From Variovorax sp. J2L1-78 (GTDB lineage: Bacteria; Pseudomonadota; Gammaproteobacteria; Burkholderiales; Burkholderiaceae_C), in contig NZ_JASZYB010000001.1 of the NCBI RefSeq assembly GCF_030317205.1, positions 2,418,001-2,482,000 of the forward strand: a stretch of 64,000 bases of DNA, given 5' to 3'. Position numbers and translations under genes: made by a program. This document shows, piece after piece, positions 54,117 through 63,743 of this stretch; positions within the stretch are counted from its first letter, which is position 1, and each line of letters starts with the position of its first letter. The notes under the pieces are model-generated. The model did no database searches, was not told the DNA's origin, and was given only the letters and a program-made list of their open reading frames with translations.

Positions 54117-56210
54117 ATGTCCGCCCCGCGCAAGCTCTTCGTCACCACCGCCCTGCCCTACGCCAACGGCAAGTTCCACATCGGCCACATCATGGAATAC
54201 ATCCAGGCCGACATCTGGGTGCGGGCACAGCGCATGTACGGCGCGGACGTCGCCTTCGTCTGCGCCGACGACGCGCACGGCGCTGCCATCACCATCGCGG
54301 CCGACAAGGCCGGCGTGACGCCGCAGGCCTTCGTCGCCGAGATCGCGGCCGGCCGCAAACCCTACCTCGACGGCTTCCACATCGCCTTCGACAACTGGAG
54401 CTCGACCGACTCGCCCGAGAACCACGACCTGGCGCGCGCGATCTACCGCGACCTGCGTGCTGCGGGATTGATCGAGACGCGCAGCGTCGAGCAGTTCTAC
54501 GACCCCGAGAAGGGGATGTTCCTGGCCGACCGCTTCATCAAGGGCGAATGCCCGGTCTGCCATTCGAAGGACCAGTACGGCGACAACTGCGAGGTGTGCG
54601 GCGCCGTCTACGCGCCGACCGAACTGATCAACCCGTACTCGGCGCTGACCGGCGTCAAGCCCGAACTGCGCAGCTCCGACCACTTCTTCTTCAAGCTGTC
54701 GGACCCGCGCTGCGAGGCGTTCCTGAAGGAATGGACCACGGCCCCCGGCCACGTGCAGCCCGAGGTGCAGAACAAGATCCGCGAATGGCTCTACAAGGAC
54801 GAAGAAGGCAAGGGTGGCCTGGGCGACTGGGACATCAGCCGCGACGCACCCTACTTCGGCATCGAGATCCCGGACGCGCCAGGCAAGTACTTCTACGTGT
54901 GGCTCGACGCGCCCGTGGGCTACCTCGCATCGTTGAAGAACCTGCTCGACAAGACCTGCGTCGAGGCCGCGGGCGACGGCATCTCGTACACCGACTACAT
55001 GGCCGACCCTGAGCTGGAGCAGGTGCACTTCATCGGCAAGGACATCATCACCTTCCACACCCTGTTCTGGCCGGCGATGCTGCACTTCAGCGGCCGCAAG
55101 GCGCCGAATGCCATCTACGTGCACGGTCACCTGACGGTCAGCGGCGAAAAGATGAGCAAGAGCCGCGGCACCGGCATCGACCCGCTGAAGTACCTGTCGA
55201 TCGGGCTGAACCCCGAGCATCTGCGCTACTACCTCGCCGCCAAGCTGAGCGGCCGCAATGAGGACATCGACTTCAACCCGGAAGACTTCGTCGCCCGGGT
55301 GAACAGCGACCTGGTCGGCAAGTACATCAACATCGCCAGCCGCGCGGCAGGCTTCATCGGCAAGCGCTTCGGCGGCAAGCTCGGTGTGGTGTCGGACGAC
55401 GGTGCCGCATTGCTCGCGACGCTGCGCAACGAGGCCGAGGCGCTGCGCGTGCTCTACGACGGCCGCGACACCGCGCGCGCGCTGCGCGACACCATGGCGC
55501 TGGCCGACCGCGTGAACGAGTACGTCGATGCCAACAAGCCCTGGGAACTGGCGAAGAAGGAAGGCATGGAAGCGCGCCTGCACGACGTGTGCACCGTGTG
55601 CATCGAGGCCTTCCGCCTGCTCACGCTCTACCTCAAGCCGGTGCTGCCGGCGCTGGCCGAGAACGTCGAGCGCTTCCTGGCCATCGAGCCGCTGGAATGG
55701 GCGCACGCCACCGTGGCCCTGCCACCGGGCCATGCGATCGGCGAGTACAAGCACCTGATGCAGCGGGTCGACCCGAAGCTGCTCGACACGCTGTTCGAGG
55801 CACCCGCCGAAGTGGCCGCACCGGCTGCGGCCAATACCGACGCGCTGCCGGGCGGCGAAGCCATCGCCCCGACCATCGGCATCGACGACTTCACCAAGAT
55901 CGACCTGCGCATCGCGAAGATCGTGGCCTGCGAGCCGGTCGAAGGCTCGACCAAGCTGCTGCGCCTGACGCTTGACGTGGGCGAGGCCCAGACGCGCAAC
56001 GTGTTCAGCGGCATCGCCTCGGCCTACAAGCCCGAGCAGTTGGTCGGCAAGCTGACCGTGATGGTCGCCAACTTGGCGCCACGCAAGATGAAGTTCGGCG
56101 TCAGCGAAGGCATGGTGCTGGCCGCCAGCCATGCCGACGAAAAGGCCGCACCGGGCATCCACGTGCTGGAGCCGTGGCCGGGTGCGGTGCCTGGCATGCG
56201 GGTGCGCTGA
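54117..56210 (+). CDS. metG: Methionyl-tRNA synthetase
   Basis: 697 residues. The class I signature is [16 protein letters not shown], and the second is [12 protein letters not shown]. The zinc knuckle [18 protein letters not shown] is intact. The anticodon-binding helical domain follows, and the C-terminal Trbp111-like tRNA-binding domain (about 585-697; [16 protein letters not shown] and [15 protein letters not shown]) gives dimerisation. The length is full. The ATG at 54117 opens directly on the catalytic domain. A TAAAAT box lies at 54041-54046 without a clear -35. Confidence 0.97.
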   Translation: MSAPRKLFVTTALPYANGKFHIGHIMEYIQADIWVRAQRMYGADVAFVCADDAHGAAITIAADKAGVTPQAFVAEIAAGRKPYLDGFHIAFDNWSSTDSPENHDLARAIYRDLRAAGLIETRSVEQFYDPEKGMFLADRFIKGECPVCHSKDQYGDNCEVCGAVYAPTELINPYSALTGVKPELRSSDHFFFKLSDPRCEAFLKEWTTAPGHVQPEVQNKIREWLYKDEEGKGGLGDWDISRDAPYFGIEIPDAPGKYFYVWLDAPVGYLASLKNLLDKTCVEAAGDGISYTDYMADPELEQVHFIGKDIITFHTLFWPAMLHFSGRKAPNAIYVHGHLTVSGEKMSKSRGTGIDPLKYLSIGLNPEHLRYYLAAKLSGRNEDIDFNPEDFVARVNSDLVGKYINIASRAAGFIGKRFGGKLGVVSDDGAALLATLRNEAEALRVLYDGRDTARALRDTMALADRVNEYVDANKPWELAKKEGMEARLHDVCTVCIEAFRLLTLYLKPVLPALAENVERFLAIEPLEWAHATVALPPGHAIGEYKHLMQRVDPKLLDTLFEAPAEVAAPAAANTDALPGGEAIAPTIGIDDFTKIDLRIAKIVACEPVEGSTKLLRLTLDVGEAQTRNVFSGIASAYKPEQLVGKLTVMVANLAPRKMKFGVSEGMVLAASHADEKAAPGIHVLEPWPGAVPGMRVR

Positions 56211-56290
56211 GGGAACTGCATCCAGGGGCCCGTAGAATGCGCGCCCTTCCGCCCGCAGACGCCTCCTGATTGCGAGGCGGGGCACGTGCC

Positions 56291-57286
56291 ATGCCCCACA
56301 TCGTCGTCGAACAGCTGATCAAGACCTACCGGATTTCCGAGCGGGCGCCCGGCTTCGCCGGGGCGGTCCGCGGCGTCCTGCAACGGCGTCATCGCACGGT
56401 GGAGGCGCTCTCCGGCGTTTCCTTCTCCCTGGAGCGCGGCGAGTTGCTCGGCTTCATCGGCCCCAACGGGGCGGGCAAGTCGACCACTATCAAGATCCTG
56501 GCGGGCATCCTGCGGCCGGACGGCGGGCGCGTCGAGGTGAGCGGGCGCGACCCATTCCAAGACCGGGAGCAGCACGTCGGCCGCATCGGCGTGGTCTTCG
56601 GCCAGCGCACGCAGCTCTGGTGGGACCTGCCCGTGGGTGAAGGGTTCGACCTGCTGCGCGACATCTACCGCGTCGAACCCGCACGGTACCGCCGCACGCG
56701 CGACGAGTTGGTGTCGCTGCTGAAGCTCGATCGCGTGCTCGACCAGCCGGTACGGCAACTGTCCCTTGGGCAACGCATGCGCGCCGAGATTGCCGCGGCG
56801 CTGCTGCACGAGCCTGAACTGCTGTTCCTCGACGAACCGACCATCGGGCTCGACGCGCCGTCGAAGCTCGCGGTGCGCGACTTCGTGCGCCGCGCCAACC
56901 GCGAACGCGGGACCACCGTGCTGCTGACCACGCACGACATGCACGACATCGAAGCACTGGCCGAGCGGGTGATCGTGATCGGGCATGGCCGCGTGCTGGC
57001 GGACAGCCCGGTGGAGGCGTTGCGATCCCAGGTGCTCGCCGAGCGACGGTTGGTCGTGGACTTCGCGCACGAGGCGCCGACGCGGATCGCGCTGCCCGGC
57101 GTGGCCGTGCTGTCGCGCGAGGATCGGTCGCTGGTGCTGGGCTTCGACCCCGCGCGCACGGCCGCGGCCGCGCTCATCGCGCACATCGCCGCCGAACATG
57201 CGGTCGAGGACATCCGGCTGGAAGGCCTCGCGATCGAGGAAGTGATCTCCCGCTTCTACGCGATGCACGGGGCGGCAGAGGCGTGA
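56291..57286 (+). CDS. ABC exporter ATP-binding protein
   Basis: 331 residues. Walker A GPNGAGKSTTIKILAGIL, the Q-loop area VVFGQRTQLWWDLP, signature LSLGQRMR, Walker B LLFLDEPTIGLDAPSK and LTTHDMHD are visible. The QRTQLWWDLP form is typical of ATPases paired with the DUF990-type ABC-2 permeases that follow. A C-terminal domain (about 240-331) is family-specific. The ATG at 56291 is used; an in-frame TTG lies seven codons upstream. Cargo unknown; relatives have been tied to export of drugs or cationic compounds. Confidence 0.9.
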   Translation: MPHIVVEQLIKTYRISERAPGFAGAVRGVLQRRHRTVEALSGVSFSLERGELLGFIGPNGAGKSTTIKILAGILRPDGGRVEVSGRDPFQDREQHVGRIGVVFGQRTQLWWDLPVGEGFDLLRDIYRVEPARYRRTRDELVSLLKLDRVLDQPVRQLSLGQRMRAEIAAALLHEPELLFLDEPTIGLDAPSKLAVRDFVRRANRERGTTVLLTTHDMHDIEALAERVIVIGHGRVLADSPVEALRSQVLAERRLVVDFAHEAPTRIALPGVAVLSREDRSLVLGFDPARTAAAALIAHIAAEHAVEDIRLEGLAIEEVISRFYAMHGAAEA

Positions 57287-58131
57287 ACCTGCAGGACGCC
57301 GTGCGGCCCTACAGGGTCGCCTTTGCCTCGCGGTTCCTGCAGATGCTGCAGTACCGGACGGCGGCGCTCGCGGGCTTCGCCACGCAGTGCTGGTGGGGCG
57401 GCATCAAGGTGATGGTGCTGGCCGCCTTCTATGGCGGCGCAGCGGCATCCGCCCCGGCGGGCAGCCTGCCGATGACGCTCGCACATGCCGTCACCTACAC
57501 GTGGCTCGCGCAGGGGCTGCTCGCACTGCTGCCCTGGGGTAGCGACCCCGAGGTCGCGCAGGCGGTGCGTACCGGCTCCGTGGCGTACGACCGCCTGCGG
57601 CCCGTCGACGCCTACGCGCTCTGGTACGCGCGCAGCGCCGGATGGATCGCCGCGCGCGTGCTGCCGCGGCTCGCGCTCATGGTCGCCTTCGCAGGGGTCG
57701 CTTTGCCGCTGGCCGGATGGGGCCAATGGGGCTGGCAACCACCCGCGGACCTCGCGGCGGCGCTCGTCTTCGTGCTCTCGGCCGTGCTGGCGCTGCTGCT
57801 GTCGACCGCGCTGGTGATGCTGCTCAACGTAGCCGCCACCGCGGCACTCAACGAACGCGGCATCAATGCCTTCGCGACGCCCCTGGTCGTGGTGCTGTCC
57901 GGCAACCTGCTGCCGCTGCCCCTGCTGCCCGAGTCATGGCAGACCGCGTTGCTGCTGCAGCCGCTGGCCGGCCTGATGGACATCCCGATGCGGCTGTACG
58001 CCGGGCGGCTGGCGGGCTGGCCGGCCGCGGGCGGGCTCGCACTGCAGGCCGGCTGGACGATCGCGCTCGTCGCACTTGGCCGGCTCGCGATGTCGCGCAC
58101 CATGCGCCGCCTCGAAGTGCAAGGCGGCTGA
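57283..58131 (+). CDS. ABC-2 type permease (first subunit)
   Basis: 282-residue membrane protein with about six helices. Marks include RPYRVAFASRFLQMLQYRTAALAGFATQCWWG near the N-terminus and ALLLSTALVMLLNVAATAALNERGINAFATPLVVVLSGNLLPL. It fits the first of two paired permeases of the DUF990 type. The start is the GTG at 57283 overlapping the ATPase stop (GTGA). Confidence 0.85.
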   Translation: MNLQDAVRPYRVAFASRFLQMLQYRTAALAGFATQCWWGGIKVMVLAAFYGGAAASAPAGSLPMTLAHAVTYTWLAQGLLALLPWGSDPEVAQAVRTGSVAYDRLRPVDAYALWYARSAGWIAARVLPRLALMVAFAGVALPLAGWGQWGWQPPADLAAALVFVLSAVLALLLSTALVMLLNVAATAALNERGINAFATPLVVVLSGNLLPLPLLPESWQTALLLQPLAGLMDIPMRLYAGRLAGWPAAGGLALQAGWTIALVALGRLAMSRTMRRLEVQGG

Positions 58132-58132
58132 C

Positions 58133-58936
58133 GTGGGGGGCGTGGCCTTGTTTTTCCGGCTGGTGCTCGCGTCGCTGAAGGGCCAGGCGCTCTACCCGAC
58201 GTCTGCCGTGCTGGCGACGCTGGCGCAGTTCCTCGTCACCGGCATCGAGGTCGTCGCCATCTGGGCGCTGTTCGATCGCTTCGGGACGGTGCAGGGATGG
58301 GCCCTGGGCGAAGTGGCGCTCTTCTACGGGCTGGTCAATGTCATGTTCGCCATCGCCGATGCGCTCGGACGCGGCTTCGATGTCCTGGGCACGGAGTTCC
58401 TGCGCACCGGCGCCTTCGATCGGCTCCTGTTGCGGCCCCGCACGCTGCCGCTGCAGCTGATGGGGCACGATCTGCGCATGAGCCGGCTCGGCCGCCTGGC
58501 GCAGGGGCTCATGGTGCTGGCCTACGCCACGGCACAGGCCGGCATCGCATGGACGCCCGCCCACGTCGGGCTGGCGCTGTTCGCGATCGCGGGCGGCGTC
58601 GCGCTGTTCCTCGGCATCCTGGTGCTGCAGGGCACGCTCGCCTTCTGGACGGTCGAAAGCCTGGAGGTCGCGAACATGTTCACCTACGGCGGCGTGGAGG
58701 CCGGCCAGTACCCCATCACGCTGTACGCACGGTGGTTTCGCCGCCTGCTGACCTTCGGGGTGCCATTGGCCTGCGTGGCGTACTACCCGGCGGTCGCCAT
58801 CCTGGGCCGTGCCGATCCGCTGGGCGCTCCCGCATGGATCGGATGGCTGTCGCCGCTGGCGGGGTTCGTGTTCCTGGCGCTGTCCTTCCTCGCCTGGGGC
58901 CATGGCGTGCGGCGCTACACCTCCGCCGGCAGCTGA
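58133..58936 (+). CDS. ABC-2 type permease (second subunit)
   Basis: 267 residues, about six helices. Marks include FFRLVLASLKGQALYPTSAVLATLAQFLVTGIEVVAIWALF, EFLRTGAFDRLLLRPRTLPLQ, and YGGVEAGQYPITLYARWFRRLLTFGVPLACVAYYP. The RPRTLPLQ and YPITLY motifs are typical of the DUF990 partner. The start is the GTG at 58133, one base after the first permease stop; a GTG at 58142 is possible. With its two neighbours it makes a complete exporter. Confidence 0.85.
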   Translation: MGGVALFFRLVLASLKGQALYPTSAVLATLAQFLVTGIEVVAIWALFDRFGTVQGWALGEVALFYGLVNVMFAIADALGRGFDVLGTEFLRTGAFDRLLLRPRTLPLQLMGHDLRMSRLGRLAQGLMVLAYATAQAGIAWTPAHVGLALFAIAGGVALFLGILVLQGTLAFWTVESLEVANMFTYGGVEAGQYPITLYARWFRRLLTFGVPLACVAYYPAVAILGRADPLGAPAWIGWLSPLAGFVFLALSFLAWGHGVRRYTSAGS

Positions 58937-58943
58937 GCGATCG

Positions 58944-59444
58944 CTACGGCGCCTCGGTGCTGCGATCGTGCGACGAGCCGCTGCGCAGCACGCGCAGGTC
59001 GTCGTTCAGCACGGCGGTGAACACCATCGGCGAATTCGGCGGCTGCACCCAGCGCCAGTCCCACTCGGTCTCGCGCTTGAGCGGGTACGGCGTGACCTTG
59101 GCGGGCTTGCCGAGCATCTTGCGGAGGTCTTCCATCGACATGCCGGGCTGCACCTTCGCGAAGTTCTCGGGCGTGAGCACCTGGCGCAGCGCGCGCATCT
59201 TGCCGTCCGGGCCGATGGTGATCATGTAGTTCTTCTGGCCCTGGGGCTGGCGGTTGTATTCGAACACGCGGCCGTCCGGCGCGTCCCAGACGTTCTCGGG
59301 CTGGCCGAAGCGCGCGACCACGTCGGCTTCGGTGGAGACGCCCTCCTCCAGTTCCTTGATGGCCTGGTTGTCGCAGCCCGCCAAGGCCAGCAGTGCCGCC
59401 AGCATGCCCATGGTGATTCCCTTTCGCCAGTTTCCCTGTGCCAT
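58944..59444 (-). CDS. BamE/SmpA-like outer-membrane lipoprotein
   Basis: 166 residues. A lipoprotein signal (GITMGMLAALLALAGCDNQ) ends at the lipobox cysteine. Two SmpA/BamE-like repeats follow: EGVSTEADVVARFGQPENVWD...GRVFEYNRQPQG and PGMSMEDLRKMLGKPAKVTPYPLKRETEWDWRW. This tandem form is longer than E. coli BamE (113 residues). It may take part in outer-membrane assembly; true BamE could be elsewhere in the genome. It is convergent with the exporter and divergent from the DUF3460 gene. Confidence 0.8.
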   Translation of the reverse strand: MAQGNWRKGITMGMLAALLALAGCDNQAIKELEEGVSTEADVVARFGQPENVWDAPDGRVFEYNRQPQGQKNYMITIGPDGKMRALRQVLTPENFAKVQPGMSMEDLRKMLGKPAKVTPYPLKRETEWDWRWVQPPNSPMVFTAVLNDDLRVLRSGSSHDRSTEAP

Positions 59445-59482
59445 GTCCGTCCCCGGTAAAATCCGCCGCAAAGGTCCAGTCT

Positions 59483-59689
59483 ATGTCCATCTTCAACCGC
59501 CCCCACTACACCTCCGAAGCCACCCAGTTCATCGACGAACTGAAGCGGAAGAAGCCCTCGCTCGAGGCGGAACAGCGCGCCGGCCGCGCCCTGCTCTGGG
59601 ACAAGGCGCTCGACCGCAGCCAGCTCGACGAATACGGCCAGGCCCGCGTGGCCCAGCAGCCGTACGTCTACCAGACCCAAGCCAAGTAA
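59483..59689 (+). CDS. DUF3460 protein
   Basis: 68 residues. The sequence YTSEATQFIDELKRKKPSLEAEQRAGRALLWDK is the DUF3460 hallmark, a small cytoplasmic protein family of beta-proteobacteria of unknown function. Its TAA directly abuts the GTG of scpA, so the two are coupled. A TAAAAT -10-like box lies at 59457-59462. Confidence 0.88.
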   Translation: MSIFNRPHYTSEATQFIDELKRKKPSLEAEQRAGRALLWDKALDRSQLDEYGQARVAQQPYVYQTQAK

Positions 59690-60535
59690 GTGCGTCCTGC
59701 CGCCACGCAGGACGACGGCCCCCCGCCGATCGCCGCCATGCCCGAGGTCGTCGACCAGGTGGCGCTGGCCCGGCTCTACGGGGAGCCGCTGTTCGCGCTG
59801 CCCAACGACCTGTACATCCCGCCCGAGGCGCTGCAGGTCTTCCTCGAGGCCTTCGAAGGCCCGCTGGACCTGCTGCTCTACCTGATCCGCAAGCAGAACT
59901 TCAACATCCTCGACATTCCGATGGCCGGGCTGACGCGCCAGTACCTGGCCTACGTCGACCAGGTGCGCCGGACCAACCTCGAGCTCGCGGCCGAGTACCT
60001 GCTCATGGCTGCGATGCTGATCGAGATCAAGTCGCGCATGCTGCTGCCGCCCAAGAAGGTGGCCGACGGCGAGGAAGCCGAAGACCCGCGCGCAGAACTG
60101 GTCCGCCGCCTGCTCGAGTACGAGCAGACCAAGCTGCAGGCCGCGTCGATCAACGCCATGCCGACCTACGGCCGCGACTTCTGGAAGGCGCAGGTCTACA
60201 TCGAGCAGTCGCTCAAGCCACGCTTCCCCGAGATGAACGTGGTCGACCTGCGCGACGCCTGGGCGGATATTCTCAAGCGCGCCAAGCTCGTGCAGCACCA
60301 CAAGATCTCGCGTGAAGAGTTGAGCGTGCGGGAGCACATGAGCATCGTGCTGCGCCACCTGCAGGGGCGGCAGTTCGTCGAGTTCGAGAAGCTGTTCGAC
60401 GTGAGCCGCGGCGTGCCGGTGCTGATCGTCACCTTCATCGCCCTGCTGGAGCTGGGCAAGGAAACGCTGGTCGAGATCACGCAGGCCGAGGCCTTCGCGC
60501 CGATCTACGTGCGGCTGGCCTACGCGCCGGTCTGA
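59690..60535 (+). CDS. scpA: Segregation and condensation protein ScpA
   Basis: 281 residues, the kleisin of the SMC-ScpAB condensin. The N-terminal FEGPLDLLLYLIRKQNFNILDIPMAGLTRQYLAYV and the segment AAEYLLMAAMLIEIKSRMLLP are diagnostic. The C-terminal winged helix (about 205-281) ends with FIALLELGKETLVEITQAEAFAPIYVRL. The start is a GTG immediately after the DUF3460 stop. ScpB is not next to it. Confidence 0.93.
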   Translation: MRPAATQDDGPPPIAAMPEVVDQVALARLYGEPLFALPNDLYIPPEALQVFLEAFEGPLDLLLYLIRKQNFNILDIPMAGLTRQYLAYVDQVRRTNLELAAEYLLMAAMLIEIKSRMLLPPKKVADGEEAEDPRAELVRRLLEYEQTKLQAASINAMPTYGRDFWKAQVYIEQSLKPRFPEMNVVDLRDAWADILKRAKLVQHHKISREELSVREHMSIVLRHLQGRQFVEFEKLFDVSRGVPVLIVTFIALLELGKETLVEITQAEAFAPIYVRLAYAPV

Positions 60536-60550
60536 GCCTGCGCTTTCGCG

Positions 60551-61549
60551 TCAGACGACTTCAGGCGCCGGGTCGCGGCCCATCAGCGCGGCGACGGCCT
60601 CGGACGGCTGCATGCGGCCGTCCAGCAAAGCGACCACGCCTTCGGCGATCGGCATTTCGATGCCCAGGTGCCGGGCCCGCTGCACCACGCTGCGCGCGCA
60701 GTAGACGCCTTCGGCCACGTGGCCGAGGGATTCGACCGCCTGCGCCAGGGTGCGCCCCTGCGCCAGCAGCAGCCCGACCTTGCGGTTGCGCGACAGGTCG
60801 CCGGTGGCGGTCAGCACCAGGTCGCCCAGGCCGGACAGCCCCATGAAGGTCTCGGCGCGCGCACCCAGCGCGAGGCCGAAGCGGGTCATTTCCGTGAGGC
60901 CGCGCGTGATGAGCGCGGCGCGAGCGTTCAGGCCCAGTGACAGGCCATCGCACAGGCCGGTGGCGATGGCGAGCACGTTCTTGACCGCACCGCCGACCTC
61001 GACGCCCACGATGTCGTCGTTGGCGTAGACGCGCAGGCTGGGGCCATGGAAGGCCTCGACCAGCGCGGCCCGCACGTCCGTGTGCGCGCTCGCCGCCACC
61101 AGCGCGGTGGGCTGCCGGTGCGCGACTTCCTGCGCGAAGCTGGGGCCGCTGAGCACGCCGGCACGCAAGGCGGGCGCGACCTGCGCCTGGATTTCGTGCG
61201 GCAGCAGTCCGAAGGCACCGGCGGCGGTCGCCGTCTCGACGCCCTTGCAGAGCCAGGCGACCGGCACCTGGAGCCCTGCCAAAGCACCGAGCCGCTCGCG
61301 CAGCGCCGCCATCGGCGTGGCGACGATCACCAAGTCGGCATCGCGCGCGGCGGCCTGCGCCGGGCCGCCGATCAGGCCAAGCGAGGCCGGCAGCGGCACC
61401 GTCGGCAGGTAACGCTCGTTCTGCCGGGCACTGGCCATCGCGGCCCGTTGGGCATCATCGCGCGCCCACAGCGTGACCGCATGTCGGTCGGCTGCGTTCA
61501 CGGCGAGCGCGGTACCCCAGGCACCGGCACCGAGCACGCAGATCCTCAT
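60551..61549 (-). CDS. gpsA: Glycerol-3-phosphate dehydrogenase [NAD(P)+]
   Basis: 332 residues. It reduces dihydroxyacetone phosphate to glycerol-3-phosphate for phospholipid synthesis. The Rossmann motif [16 protein letters not shown], catalytic lysine [17 protein letters not shown] and the SGPSFAQEV segment are intact. It follows secB by 19 bases in a minus-strand run with grxC and the rhodanese gene, the usual gene neighbourhood in beta-proteobacteria. Confidence 0.96.
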   Translation of the reverse strand: MRICVLGAGAWGTALAVNAADRHAVTLWARDDAQRAAMASARQNERYLPTVPLPASLGLIGGPAQAAARDADLVIVATPMAALRERLGALAGLQVPVAWLCKGVETATAAGAFGLLPHEIQAQVAPALRAGVLSGPSFAQEVAHRQPTALVAASAHTDVRAALVEAFHGPSLRVYANDDIVGVEVGGAVKNVLAIATGLCDGLSLGLNARAALITRGLTEMTRFGLALGARAETFMGLSGLGDLVLTATGDLSRNRKVGLLLAQGRTLAQAVESLGHVAEGVYCARSVVQRARHLGIEMPIAEGVVALLDGRMQPSEAVAALMGRDPAPEVV

Positions 61550-61568
61550 CGAGCCTGCCCCGGAACGC

Positions 61569-62027
61569 TTACTGCGTGGTGATGGGCGTGGGCTGGCCGG
61601 CGGCCGCGGCTTGCTGCTGCTCGAACATGGCCTGGAAGTTGATCTCGGCCAGGTGCACCGGCGGGAAGCCGCCGCGCTGGATCACGTCGGCCACGTTGCC
61701 GCGCAGGTAGGGGTAGACGATCTGCGGGCAGGCAATGCCGAGGATCGGGCCCATCTGGTCTTCCGGCAGGTTGCGGATCTCGAAGATGCCGGCCTGCTTG
61801 GCCTCGACCAGGAACACGGTGCGGTCCTGCACCTTGGTCTGCACGGTGGCCGACACGGTGACTTCGTAGATGCCGTCGGTCACGGGCTGGGCGTCCACGC
61901 CGAGCTGGATGTCGACGGTGGGCTGCTCCTGTTCGAGCAGGATGGCCGGCGAATTGGGCTGCTCGAGCGACAGGTCCTTCAGGTAGACGCGCTGAATCTG
62001 GAACACGGGGTCTTGGGTGTCGGCCAT
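61569..62027 (-). CDS. secB: Protein-export chaperone SecB
   Basis: 152 residues, the normal length. It keeps precursors unfolded and hands them to SecA. The conserved segments [38 protein letters not shown], and [35 protein letters not shown] are all present. The ATG at 62027 was used; an in-frame start seven codons upstream lacks support. Confidence 0.96.
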   Translation of the reverse strand: MADTQDPVFQIQRVYLKDLSLEQPNSPAILLEQEQPTVDIQLGVDAQPVTDGIYEVTVSATVQTKVQDRTVFLVEAKQAGIFEIRNLPEDQMGPILGIACPQIVYPYLRGNVADVIQRGGFPPVHLAEINFQAMFEQQQAAAAGQPTPITTQ

Positions 62028-62044
62028 GGCTGAACTTTCGGGTA

Positions 62045-62083
62045 TCAAAACAACGCCCGCCCGGAAGGCGTTCCGAAGCGGGC
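62045..62083 (-). terminator. Rho-independent terminator of grxC
   Basis: On the minus strand a stem GCCCGC / GCGGGC (62083-62055), with an inner CGGAA / TTCCG stem, is followed by GTTGTTTTGAT. It lies between grxC and secB, so secB needs its own promoter or readthrough. Confidence 0.7.
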
Positions 62084-62128
62084 TGAGAGGATGAACGGGC
62101 GATTATCGCCCCTGGAAATGACAGCCCT

Positions 62129-62389
62129 TCAGGCCGCCTGGAGCAGCGGGACCAGGCCGCCGCGGCCGTCCAGCGCGATCAGGTCGTCGCAGCCGCCGAC
62201 GTGCGTGTCGCCGATGAAGATCTGCGGCACCGTGCGGCGCTGGGTGGTTTCCATCATCACGGCGCGGGCCTGGGGGTCGGTGTCGATGCGGATCTCCTCG
62301 ATCTGCTCGACACCCTTGTTCTTGAGAATCTGTTTCGCGCGAATGCAGTAGGGGCAGACGGCGGTCGTGTACATCTTGACGGCTTGCAT
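62129..62389 (-). CDS. grxC: Glutaredoxin 3
   Basis: 86 residues with the dithiol site TTAVCPYCIRAKQIL, the cis-proline region RRTVPQIFIGDTHVGGCDDL, and normal length for GrxC. It reduces disulfides with glutathione. The ATG at 62389 starts at MQAVKMYTTA; the four extra codons upstream are not needed. It lies 33 bases after the rhodanese gene. Confidence 0.95.
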   Translation of the reverse strand: MQAVKMYTTAVCPYCIRAKQILKNKGVEQIEEIRIDTDPQARAVMMETTQRRTVPQIFIGDTHVGGCDDLIALDGRGGLVPLLQAA

Positions 62390-62422
62390 GGTCACTTCCA
62401 ATCCGGTGGCCCGGCGGAATGC

Positions 62423-62830
62423 TCAGGCCTTTTCAATGGGCAGATTAGCGTCTTTCCACGATTTCAGCCCGCCGCCCACGACTTGGGCCTGCTCGTAGCC
62501 GAGCTTTTTGGCCGTCGCCAGCGCACGCTGGGCGCGGGCCCCCGTGGCACACATCAGCAGCACCGGCACCGACTTGTTCTTGACCGTGCCGGGCAGCTTC
62601 TGCTCGAGCTGGTCGAGCGGCACGTTGCGGGCGCCGGTGGCGTGGCCTGCGGCGTATTCCGCGGCGTCGCGCACATCGATCATCACGGCGCGTTCACGGT
62701 TGATCAACTGCACGGCGCCTTGCGCCGTGAGCGACCCGCCGCCGGTGCCGCGGATCAGCGGCCAGGCCAGCATGGCGCCCGAGCTGACCGCAATCAGGAT
62801 CAGCATCCAGTTGTCGACAATGAATTTCAC
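62423..62830 (-). CDS. Membrane-anchored rhodanese-like protein
   Basis: 135 residues. An N-terminal membrane helix ([19 protein letters not shown]) precedes a rhodanese domain with [27 protein letters not shown] and an active-site loop [12 protein letters not shown] that contains the cysteine. It resembles the YibN family often found with grxC and secB. The start is a GTG at 62830, with AAGGA six bases upstream. Sulfur transfer or a redox role is expected; the acceptor is unknown. Confidence 0.9.
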   Translation of the reverse strand: MKFIVDNWMLILIAVSSGAMLAWPLIRGTGGGSLTAQGAVQLINRERAVMIDVRDAAEYAAGHATGARNVPLDQLEQKLPGTVKNKSVPVLLMCATGARAQRALATAKKLGYEQAQVVGGGLKSWKDANLPIEKA

Positions 62831-62838
62831 AGTATTCC

Positions 62839-62866
62839 TTGAATGGCAAACCGCGGATTTTAGAAT
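62839..62866 (+). promoter_or_regulatory. Sigma-70-like promoter of gpmA
   Basis: TTGAAT (62839-62844) and TAGAAT (62861-62866) with a 16-base spacer, 58 bases upstream of the gpmA ATG. Confidence 0.5.
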
Positions 62867-62924
62867 GGCGTACCCGGCAGCCCCCTGCCCTTCGAATCCA
62901 TCCCCCGCCCAAAGGCCTTTCCCC

Positions 62925-63668
62925 ATGCACAAACTGGTACTGATCCGCCACGGCGAATCGACCTGGAATCTCGAGAACCGCTTCACCGGCTGGACCGACG
63001 TCGACCTGACCGAGACCGGCGTGGAACAGGCCAAGCAGGCCGGCCGGCTGCTCAAGGCCGAAGGCTACGACTTCGACGTGGCCTACACCAGCGTGCTCAA
63101 GCGCGCCACCCGCACGCTCTGGCACACGCTCGACGAACTCGACCGCACCTGGCTGCCGGTGGTGCATTCGTGGCGCCTCAACGAGCGCCACTACGGCGGC
63201 CTGCAGGGCCTGAACAAGGCCGAGACCGCCAAGAAGTACGGCGACGAGCAGGTGCTGGTCTGGCGCCGCAGCTACGACACGCCACCGCCGCCGCTGGAGG
63301 CCAACGACCCGCGCAGCGAACGCAGCGACATCCGCTACGCCAAGCTGTCGCCCGAGCAGATCCCGCTGACCGAGTGCCTGAAGGACACGGTGGCCCGCGT
63401 GCTGCCGTTCTGGAACGAATCGATGGCTCCGGCCATCCGCAGCGGCCGCCGCCTGGTGGTGGCGGCGCACGGCAATTCGATCCGCGCGCTCGTGAAGTAC
63501 CTCGACGGCGTGTCCGACAGCGACATCGTGGGCCTGAACATCCCGAACGGCATCCCGCTGGTCTACGAGCTGGACGACGAGCTCAAGCCGCTGCGCCATT
63601 ACTACCTCGGCGATGCTGCCGCCGCCGAGAAAGCCGCTGCCGCCGTGGCCTCGCAGGGAAAAGCTTGA
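62925..63668 (+). CDS. gpmA: 2,3-bisphosphoglycerate-dependent phosphoglycerate mutase
   Basis: 247 residues, full length. The phosphohistidine motif [31 protein letters not shown] and the second histidine [16 protein letters not shown] are all present. It interconverts 3- and 2-phosphoglycerate in glycolysis and gluconeogenesis. It is divergent from the rhodanese gene and 75 bases upstream of the S41 peptidase gene, a familiar pairing in beta-proteobacteria. Confidence 0.97.
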   Translation: MHKLVLIRHGESTWNLENRFTGWTDVDLTETGVEQAKQAGRLLKAEGYDFDVAYTSVLKRATRTLWHTLDELDRTWLPVVHSWRLNERHYGGLQGLNKAETAKKYGDEQVLVWRRSYDTPPPPLEANDPRSERSDIRYAKLSPEQIPLTECLKDTVARVLPFWNESMAPAIRSGRRLVVAAHGNSIRALVKYLDGVSDSDIVGLNIPNGIPLVYELDDELKPLRHYYLGDAAAAEKAAAAVASQGKA

Positions 63669-63743
63669 TCGGTTCGAGGAACCCCGGCAAGCGAATTGCT
63701 TCAAAGCTAGCTATATTGCCTTGATACCCGACTAGGACACTCC